Program-made: the position numbers and the translations under genes | From: Thermohalobaculum sp039821125 | GTDB lineage: Bacteria > Pseudomonadota > Alphaproteobacteria > Rhodobacterales > Rhodobacteraceae | Assembly: GCA_039821125.1 (NCBI GenBank) | Contig: JBCBOR010000008.1 | Coordinates: 1-64,000 of the forward strand | Reading direction: 5' to 3' | Length of the DNA: 64,000 nucleotides | Notes under the pieces: model-generated | Database searches by the model: none | What the model was told of the DNA's origin: nothing | Seen by the model: the letters and a program-made list of their open reading frames with translations, nothing else | In this document: piece after piece, positions 58,254 to 64,000 of the stretch | Layout of the letters: every line of letters begins with the position of its first letter | Numbering within the stretch: position 1 is the stretch's first letter

Positions 58254-59840
58254 ATGTCGACCACACCCGCTGACCGGCCCGATACCGCGGTCACAGCCAC
58301 TCCGGCATCTGCTGTCGCGCCGGTGACAGATGACGCGGTCGCTGCCGCGATCCGTATCGATCAGTCCGTCACCATTGTGCGGATGATCCCGCTGATGATG
58401 ATCAGCAACATCGTGGTGCCGCTGACAATCATCGTGACCACCATCCATGTCCTCAGCCTGTGGTTCATTCTCAGCTGGCTCGGCGCGATGCTGATCATGG
58501 TCGTCCCACCGCTGATCAGTTGGCGCAAGCTGCACGGCAAGCCACGGCCCACCTCGGTCTCGCACCGGCGGATCCGGGCCATTGCGACCTGGTCGACGCT
58601 GATGGGCATCGCGATGGCGACAGGCATGTTCTACATCTTCCCCTTGGCCGGGGCGACCAGCCAGATCATGACCGAAATCTGTATGCTCGGTCTCTGGGCC
58701 GGGGCCATGGTTGCCACCTGGAAGATCGCCCAGGCTCTGATCGGCTATATCGCCCCCATGGCGATCGCGATGATGGCAGCGCTGGTGGTCAATTTCGAAA
58801 CCGCCGTCGCCGGATGGGAAGTCGGGGCGACCATGATCATCTTCCTCGGCCTCGTTGCCTGGGCGCTGATGATCCACCAGGTCTACTACCGCGAGACGAC
58901 CCGGATGCAGCTCGAGCATGTCTCGCAATCGGGCGAGATCACGCGCCGCCGCAAGGCCGAGGCCGAGCTGAAAGCCTCGCTTCAGGATCTGCGTGACATG
59001 CAGGACAAGCTGATCCTGCAGGAGAAGATGGCCTCGCTGGGGGCCGTCAGCGCCGGAATTGCGCATGAGATCAAGAACCCGCTGAACTTCATCGTGAACT
59101 TCTCCCGCCTGTCTCAGGATCTGGTCGGTGACCTGCAGAAAAGCCTTGCCACAGAAAAGAGTGCACCTGGTGCCAGCGGCGCGGATCTGCAGGACGATGT
59201 TGCCACGTTGTCAGAGAACCTGGACAAGATCTCGAAACACGGCAGACGGGCCGACAGCATCGTCAAGACGATGCTCATGCATTCGCGCAACGATCCCGGC
59301 ACCCGGGCCCCGACCAAGCTGAACCCGCTGATCCAGGAAGGCGTCGATCTCGCCCACCATGGCGCCCGTGCCCAGGACCCGTCGTTCAACGTCGAGATCT
59401 CGGTCGATCTCGATGACGCCGTTCCGACGATCCAGGGATCAGCCACCCAGTTCATGCGCGTGATCCTGAACCTCGTGCGCAATGCACTGCAATCGGCGCG
59501 CGAGCGTGCGCTGATCGAGGGGCCGGATTTCGCACCTGAGGTGAGCGTGCGGTCCTTCGTACAAGGCGACCGGATCGTCATCGCCATCCGCGACAACGGG
59601 GTCGGCATCGCGCCTGAAAACCGCGAGCGCTTGTTTCAGCCGTTCTTCACCACCAAGTCCGCGGGCGAGGGAACAGGGCTGGGACTGTCCATCAGCTATG
59701 AGATCGTCGCCCAGCATGGTGGAGAGATTACCGTGGACAGCGTCCCGTTCGCCTATGCCGAGTTCCGCATCGTGCTGCCCAAGGATGCGGCGACGCTGCT
59801 CAAGGATCTGACAGCGGCCCCCAGCGACGGCGAGGCCTGA
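58254..59840 (+). CDS. Sensor histidine kinase with multi-helix membrane domain
   Basis: 528-residue kinase: about six N-terminal transmembrane helices (residues 45-210), a coiled-coil segment (AEAELKASLQDLRDMQDKLI), the phosphoacceptor motif GIAHEIKNPLNFIVN and a HATPase domain with NLVRNALQSA, DNGVGIAPENRERLFQPFFTTKS and GTGLGLSIS. It lacks a visible periplasmic sensor domain, so it may sense a membrane-associated cue. It lies 4 bp upstream of the response-regulator gene, its evident partner. Confidence 0.93.
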   Translation: MSTTPADRPDTAVTATPASAVAPVTDDAVAAAIRIDQSVTIVRMIPLMMISNIVVPLTIIVTTIHVLSLWFILSWLGAMLIMVVPPLISWRKLHGKPRPTSVSHRRIRAIATWSTLMGIAMATGMFYIFPLAGATSQIMTEICMLGLWAGAMVATWKIAQALIGYIAPMAIAMMAALVVNFETAVAGWEVGATMIIFLGLVAWALMIHQVYYRETTRMQLEHVSQSGEITRRRKAEAELKASLQDLRDMQDKLILQEKMASLGAVSAGIAHEIKNPLNFIVNFSRLSQDLVGDLQKSLATEKSAPGASGADLQDDVATLSENLDKISKHGRRADSIVKTMLMHSRNDPGTRAPTKLNPLIQEGVDLAHHGARAQDPSFNVEISVDLDDAVPTIQGSATQFMRVILNLVRNALQSARERALIEGPDFAPEVSVRSFVQGDRIVIAIRDNGVGIAPENRERLFQPFFTTKSAGEGTGLGLSISYEIVAQHGGEITVDSVPFAYAEFRIVLPKDAATLLKDLTAAPSDGEA

Positions 59841-59844
59841 CGGT

Positions 59845-60996
59845 ATGCCGCGTCTCCTGATCGTTGATGACGAACCCGATGTCGAAGCGATGATCTCGCA
59901 ATTTCTGCGTCGGCGCGTCCGGTCGGGCGAACTGGATCTGATCTTCGCAGGCGATGGGTTCGAAGCCCTCGAGGCGCTGGAGAGATCGGGCGATGTCGAT
60001 CTGGTGCTGACCGATATCAACATGCCGGGCATGGACGGATTGCGTCTGCTCGGCGAGTTGGGCGAGCGCGGGTACGATCTGAAGACGGTCGTGATCTCGG
60101 CCTATGGCGACATGCCGAACATCCGGGCTGCGATGAACCGGGGCGCATTCGACTTTCTGACCAAGCCGATCGAGTTCGAGGATCTCGAGCGCACCATCGA
60201 CAAATCCCTGGCCGAAATGACCAAGGTGCGCCGGGCCGCCCATGTCGAGGTCGAGCTTCTCGATGCCCGCAGGATCCAGCAGGATCTGCTGCCCGCCCCC
60301 GCTGAACTCGCTGACGAGCCCCGCCTGGCGCTTGGTGCTGCGATTGCACAAGCCCGCGATGTGGGCGGAGATTTCTATGATTTCTTCCGGATCGGTGAGG
60401 ATCATGTCTTCGTCGTGATCGGCGATGTCTCGGGCAAAGGGCTCGCCGCCGGGATCCTGATGGCGGTCACGAAGGCCCTGACAAAAGCGGCGGCGCTGCG
60501 GTGCCAGGGCGACCCCGCCGCCGTCTTGGCCGAGGTCAACCGGGCGCTTTGCGTGAACAACGCCTCGCTGCACTTCGTGACAATGATCGCCGTGCTGGTC
60601 GATTGCCGCACCGGCACGGTCACGATCGTCAATGCCGGGCATGAACCGGCGATGCTGCTTGGCGATGGGGCGGAGCCGCAGCTCTTCCATGCCGGCGCTC
60701 CGCCGGTCGGTCTTGTGCCAGATGTCACGCTGTCCGCCGAACAGAGCCAGCTTGCACCGGATCGCATGCTGCTGCTGGTAACGGATGGGCTGTGCGACAC
60801 GGTGGATCCCGCCGACAACAGCTTCGGACGCAGTGCGATCCTGACAACGCTGTCGGGGGATGGGCCCTCGGTTGGTCCCGATACGGTTATCAACCAGCTT
60901 CTGAAGGCGGCCGAGGCGCATCGCAAGGGTGCGGATCAGGCCGACGACCTCGCATTGGTCGGGCTGAAATGGATGGGGTCATCACCCGCATCCTGA
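59845..60996 (+). CDS. Response regulator with PP2C/SpoIIE phosphatase output domain
   Basis: 383-residue protein: receiver domain at residues 1-125 (DDEPD, phosphoacceptor Asp in VLTDINMPGMDG, Lys in FLTKPIEF) followed by a short helical linker (DARRIQQDLLPAP) and an RsbU/SpoIIE-type Ser/Thr phosphatase (DVGGDFYDFF, VIGDVSGKGLAAGILMA, TDGLCDT). Such proteins dephosphorylate anti-anti-sigma factors or similar switches. Partner-switch genes are not adjacent. It forms a two-gene operon with the histidine kinase. Confidence 0.93.
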   Translation: MPRLLIVDDEPDVEAMISQFLRRRVRSGELDLIFAGDGFEALEALERSGDVDLVLTDINMPGMDGLRLLGELGERGYDLKTVVISAYGDMPNIRAAMNRGAFDFLTKPIEFEDLERTIDKSLAEMTKVRRAAHVEVELLDARRIQQDLLPAPAELADEPRLALGAAIAQARDVGGDFYDFFRIGEDHVFVVIGDVSGKGLAAGILMAVTKALTKAAALRCQGDPAAVLAEVNRALCVNNASLHFVTMIAVLVDCRTGTVTIVNAGHEPAMLLGDGAEPQLFHAGAPPVGLVPDVTLSAEQSQLAPDRMLLLVTDGLCDTVDPADNSFGRSAILTTLSGDGPSVGPDTVINQLLKAAEAHRKGADQADDLALVGLKWMGSSPAS

Positions 60997-61021
60997 GCCA
61001 GTTGGTCGAGGGGGCCGGCGA

Positions 61022-62629
61022 TCACCCCAAACCCGTGCGGCCGGGCACCGCTGAGAGCAGCTCCCGCGTGTACTCATGTTGCTGGGTCGCAAACAGTTCC
61101 GCCGTTGCGCCCATCTCCACCACCTCGCCCCGGCGCATCACGGCGATGCGGTCGCAGACCTGCGCGGCGACCCGCAGATCGTGGGTGATGAAGATCATCG
61201 AGAGGTTCATCCGGTCGCGGATCTCATCCAGCAGCCGAAGGATCTGGGCCTGGATCGAGACATCGAGGGCAGAGACCGGCTCGTCCGCCACCAGGATCTC
61301 GGGCTCCAGCGCAAGCGCACGTGCGATCCCGATCCGCTGGCGCTGCCCGCCCGAGAACTCATGCGGGAACCGGTCATAGGCACCTGCGTCAAGCCCGACG
61401 GTCTCGAGCAACTCCATCGCCCGGGTCTTCGCATCCTCGGGCGTCGCGCCCATCTGGATTGGCCCCTGCGCGATGATCTTGCCGACCCGGGCACGCGGGT
61501 TGAGCGAGGCGAACGGGTCCTGAAACACCATCTGGATCTTGGCCCGGTGCGGGCGCATGGCGGCACGGCCAAGGGGGCGGATATCGGTATCGCCGAGCAG
61601 GATCTGCCCGGCTTCGGCATCGTTCAGGCGCACGATACAGCGCGCAACCGTGGACTTGCCCGAGCCGCTTTCGCCGACGATCCCCAGCGTCTCGCCGCGC
61701 GCGAGATCCAGCGTGACCTGCTTGGCGGCGTGGACCACACGCGCCTCGCCACCCAGGAACCCACCCCCGGAGCGATAGGTCTTGTCGAGTTCGTTGACCC
61801 GCAGCACAATCTCCTTGGCGCGCGGGCGCGGCGGGCGCGGGGTCAGGCTGGGCACCGCAGCGATCAGACCTTGGGTGTAGGGATGCTGCGGGCGGTTGAG
61901 CACTTCGTCGGTTGTGCCAGTCTCGACCACCAGCCCGTTCTGCATCACGGCAACCCGGTCGGCGATATCGGCCACAACCCCGAAGTCGTGAGTGATGAAC
62001 AGAACGCCGGTGCCGTGCTCGTCCTGCATCTCCTTGATCAGCTTCAGGATCTGCGCCTGCGTGGTCACGTCCAACGCGGTGGTCGGCTCGTCCGCGATCA
62101 GGATCTTCGGGTCAAGCGCGAGGGCCATGGCGATCATCGCGCGCTGGCGCTGCCCGCCGGACAATTCGTGCGGATAGGCCTTCAAAGCCTGCTCCGGGTC
62201 GGGGATGTGAACATCCGCCAACAGGCCAAGCGCCCGCTCGGTGCGTTCCCGCGCGGGCATGTCGCCGTGAAAACGGAAGACCTCATCGATCTGCACGCCG
62301 ATGGTCATGACAGGGTTCAGCGCCGTCATCGGTTCCTGAAAGATCATCGAGATCTCGGATCCGCGGATATCGCGCAGGCGGGCCTCGCTGATCTGCGCCA
62401 GATCCTCGCCCTGGAACATGACCGAGCCCTTGGCAATGCGCACATGCGGGCGCGGCAACAGGCCCATCACCGCCCGGGCGGTGAGGGATTTGCCGGACCC
62501 GGACTCACCAACGATGCAGAGGATTTCATTCTCATCAAGATGCAGGTCGGCATTCTCGACCGCGTACTGCCGCTGGCCGCTTGCCGGCAAGGCGACATGC
62601 AGCCCCTGGATATCGAGGATACGGCTCAC
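61022..62629 (-). CDS. Peptide-type ABC transporter ATP-binding protein, fused DppD-DppF
   Basis: 535-residue tandem ATPase. Two Walker A motifs (both GESGSGKS), two LSGGQRQR or FSGGQRQR signatures and two Walker B motifs (ILIADEPTTALD, ILVADEPVSALD) show the usual fusion of DppD- and DppF-like ATPases. Substrates of this class are di/oligopeptides, nickel or glycosides. The start is a GTG at 62629 that overlaps the stop of the upstream permease (GTGA), giving MSRILDIQGLHVALP. It is the last gene of the operon. Confidence 0.94.
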   Translation of the reverse strand: MSRILDIQGLHVALPASGQRQYAVENADLHLDENEILCIVGESGSGKSLTARAVMGLLPRPHVRIAKGSVMFQGEDLAQISEARLRDIRGSEISMIFQEPMTALNPVMTIGVQIDEVFRFHGDMPARERTERALGLLADVHIPDPEQALKAYPHELSGGQRQRAMIAMALALDPKILIADEPTTALDVTTQAQILKLIKEMQDEHGTGVLFITHDFGVVADIADRVAVMQNGLVVETGTTDEVLNRPQHPYTQGLIAAVPSLTPRPPRPRAKEIVLRVNELDKTYRSGGGFLGGEARVVHAAKQVTLDLARGETLGIVGESGSGKSTVARCIVRLNDAEAGQILLGDTDIRPLGRAAMRPHRAKIQMVFQDPFASLNPRARVGKIIAQGPIQMGATPEDAKTRAMELLETVGLDAGAYDRFPHEFSGGQRQRIGIARALALEPEILVADEPVSALDVSIQAQILRLLDEIRDRMNLSMIFITHDLRVAAQVCDRIAVMRRGEVVEMGATAELFATQQHEYTRELLSAVPGRTGLG

Positions 62630-63462
62630 GACGACCGCTCGCGCAGACGCGGGTTCAAGGCATCGTTGAGGCCCTCGCCCACCAGATTGATCGCCAGCAC
62701 CGTCAGCAGGATTGCGACGCCGGGGAAGGTGCAGACCCACCATGCCGACCTGAGCAGGGTCCGGCCCGCACCGATCTGAAAGCCCCAGGACATCACGTTG
62801 GGATCACCGAGGCCGAGGAAGGCCAGCCCGCTCTCGATCAGGATCGCGGTCGCCACCATCAGCGAGCCGATCACGATGATCGGCGAGAGGCAGTTCGGCA
62901 GGATCTCGGCCAGCATGATCCGGATGTCAGACATGCCAACGGTGTGGCAGGCCTGCACAAACTCGCGGTTGCGATAGCTGAGGAACTCGCCGCGCACCAA
63001 CCGCGCCACTGCGGGCCACGAGACGACGGCGATGGCGATCACGACGCTTTCGATCGAGGGTTTCATGATCGCGACCAGCAGGATGGCGAAGACAAATGAC
63101 GGGATCGTCTGGAACATCTCGGTCGTGCGCATCAGGAGATCGTCGATCAGACCGCCGTAATAGCCAGCCAGCGCGCCCATGATGACGCCGACCAGGACGG
63201 CGACCAGCGTAGCGATCAGGCCGATCATCAGCGAAGTCTTTGCCCCGTGGGCGATTCCAGCGGCCACGTCGCGGCCCAGACTGTCCGAGCCGAGCAGGAA
63301 GCCATTCATACCCGGCGGCGACATCGACTTGCCCGCCAGCCCGAACGGATCGCCGGGGAAGAAGAGTTGTGCGGTTGCCGCCATGACGATGATCACGGCG
63401 ATTATGCCGAGGCCCAGCACGGCCTGGCGATTGCGGGAGAATCTTTGCCAGAACGCGCCCAT
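62626..63462 (-). CDS. Peptide-type ABC transporter permease (DppC-like)
   Basis: 278-residue membrane subunit: a cytosolic RFSRNRQAVLGLGII start, a periplasmic loop with PFGLAGKSMSPPGMNGFLLG and the DppC signature GSDSLGRDVAAGIAHGAKTSL, and the EAA-like loop EFVQACHTVGMSDIRIMLAEILPN. About five or six helices. The ATG at 63462 overlaps the previous gene's stop by one base (TGATG). The DppC extracellular loop domain is present in full. Confidence 0.93.
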   Translation of the reverse strand: MGAFWQRFSRNRQAVLGLGIIAVIIVMAATAQLFFPGDPFGLAGKSMSPPGMNGFLLGSDSLGRDVAAGIAHGAKTSLMIGLIATLVAVLVGVIMGALAGYYGGLIDDLLMRTTEMFQTIPSFVFAILLVAIMKPSIESVVIAIAVVSWPAVARLVRGEFLSYRNREFVQACHTVGMSDIRIMLAEILPNCLSPIIVIGSLMVATAILIESGLAFLGLGDPNVMSWGFQIGAGRTLLRSAWWVCTFPGVAILLTVLAINLVGEGLNDALNPRLRERSS

Positions 63463-64000
63463 CAGCCGACCTCGATGCGCGGGTCGAGCGTCGAGTAGAC
63501 GATATCGACCACAAGGTTCACGGCGACGACCAGCAGCGCGGACAACAGGAAGATGCCCAGCAGCAGGTTCAGATCGCGGGCGAACAGCGCCTCGAACGCC
63601 AGCATGCCAAGGCCGGGCCAGGCAAAGACCGACTCGACGATGACCGACCCGCCGATCAGTGCGCCAACCTGCACGCCCGCCATGGTGACGACCGGCAGCA
63701 GCGCGTTGCGCAGGACGTGGACGAAGACGATCCGCCGCTCGGTCACGCCCTTGGCCCGGGCGGTCACCACGTAGTCCTGGCCGTATTGCTCGAGCATAGA
63801 GGCCCGCATCAGCCGCGTGTAAAGCGCGAGGTAGAACAGCGACAGCGTGATCGTCGGCAGCACCAGATGGTGCGCGATGTCCCAGCCGCGATCCCACGCG
63901 TTGTCATGGAAGGCCATCAGGTTCTCCATCCCGCTGGTCGGGAACCATCCCAGCCCGAGAGAGAACACCACGATCAGCATCAACCCGACCCAGAAGAGCG
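63462..64000 (-). CDS. Peptide-type ABC transporter permease (DppB-like), partial
   Basis: The C-terminal 179 codons of a DppB-like permease; the gene continues beyond the right edge. Visible motifs: FPTSGMENL, HHLVLPTITLSLFYLALYTRLMRASM (partly), GQDYVVTARAKGVTERRIVFVHVLRNALLP (EAA loop, in two pieces) and VESVFAWPGLGML. Upstream genes, probably the substrate-binding protein, must lie outside the window. Confidence 0.93.
   Translation of the reverse strand, partial: LFWVGLMLIVVFSLGLGWFPTSGMENLMAFHDNAWDRGWDIAHHLVLPTITLSLFYLALYTRLMRASMLEQYGQDYVVTARAKGVTERRIVFVHVLRNALLPVVTMAGVQVGALIGGSVIVESVFAWPGLGMLAFEALFARDLNLLLGIFLLSALLVVAVNLVVDIVYSTLDPRIEVG

Noticed and set aside
61076..62779. 567-codon plus-strand open frame
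   Set aside because: Antisense to the fused ABC ATPase gene.
1..64000. tRNA or rRNA genes, insertion sequences, prophage, integrase
   Set aside because: No tRNA T-loop/anticodon patterns, rRNA segments, transposase motifs or phage genes were found on reading both strands; weak cases cannot be excluded without a covariance search.

Overview
The window is a GC-rich chromosomal segment from an alphaproteobacterium, most probably of the Rhodobacteraceae (Roseobacter group). Evidence: two TRAP transporter operons, small lineage-typical genes (aa3-type oxidase subunit IV peptide, DUF6173, DUF6314), an S16 protein with an Ala/Glu-rich tail, an Ffh with a Gly/Pro/Met-rich tail, and the neighbourhood ffh ... 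chorismate mutase - rpsP - rimM - trmD - rplS. The species cannot be named. I see no tRNA, rRNA, prophage, transposase or CRISPR array.

Layout. 1-2.3 kb: kynurenine pathway (kynU with overlapping kynA start), an alpha/beta hydrolase and an oxidase subunit IV peptide. 2.4-7.6 kb: a leftward six-gene catabolic operon (acyl-CoA dehydrogenase, SH3 protein, MBL hydrolase, DUF6173, DsbA-like isomerase, SDR). 7.7-15.4 kb: housekeeping genes (Sua5/TsaC, FAD-linked 2-hydroxyacid dehydrogenase, GGDEF protein, nitrilase, glutaredoxin, ComF, methyltransferase). 15.7-22.8 kb: hemH, an orphan HExxH protein, panC, a membrane methyltransferase, a Nudix hydrolase, cca, a LysE exporter and an endonuclease/phosphatase-family protein. 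22.9-30 kb: the translation and SRP block (rplS, trmD, rimM, rpsP, chorismate mutase, ffh), with two YeeE/YedE-like membrane genes and three tandem GNAT genes joined by stop/start overlaps. 30-35.3 kb: an unknown membrane protein, trhO and pntAB. 35.5-40.9 kb: a serralysin-like RTX protease, an SDR, a frameshifted CoA-ester lyase and bfd-bfr behind an Irr-like box. 40.9-45.5 kb: GntR regulator, PdxA-like dehydrogenase and a TRAP operon. 45.5-52.3 kb: PAS-GAF-GGDEF protein and an amino-acid ABC transporter split by a decaying bioY and a DUF6314 gene. 52.3-64 kb: AhpD-like and MBL proteins, a second TRAP operon, DUF1445 protein, histidine kinase plus response-regulator phosphatase, and part of a peptide-type ABC transporter.

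The least expected content lies between genes. (1) Two copies (25043-25121 minus; 50453-50536 plus) of an intercistronic hairpin share a C-rich core of about 50 bases, whose other strand is a one-nucleotide-loop G-quadruplex motif. The flanking stem sequences differ completely between copies yet each is self-complementary, and each stem ends beside or over the ribosome-binding site of the next gene. (2) Three 77-bp arrays (25934-26010, 48263-48339, 53837-53913) each hold seven units in exact 11-bp register, near one helical turn, and the best two end in the same variant unit. (3) Three copies of a 21-bp REP-like hairpin and two perfect 27-bp repeats also occur. Regulatory palindromes lie at the GntR/pdxA divergence, at the LysE start codon and upstream of bfd.
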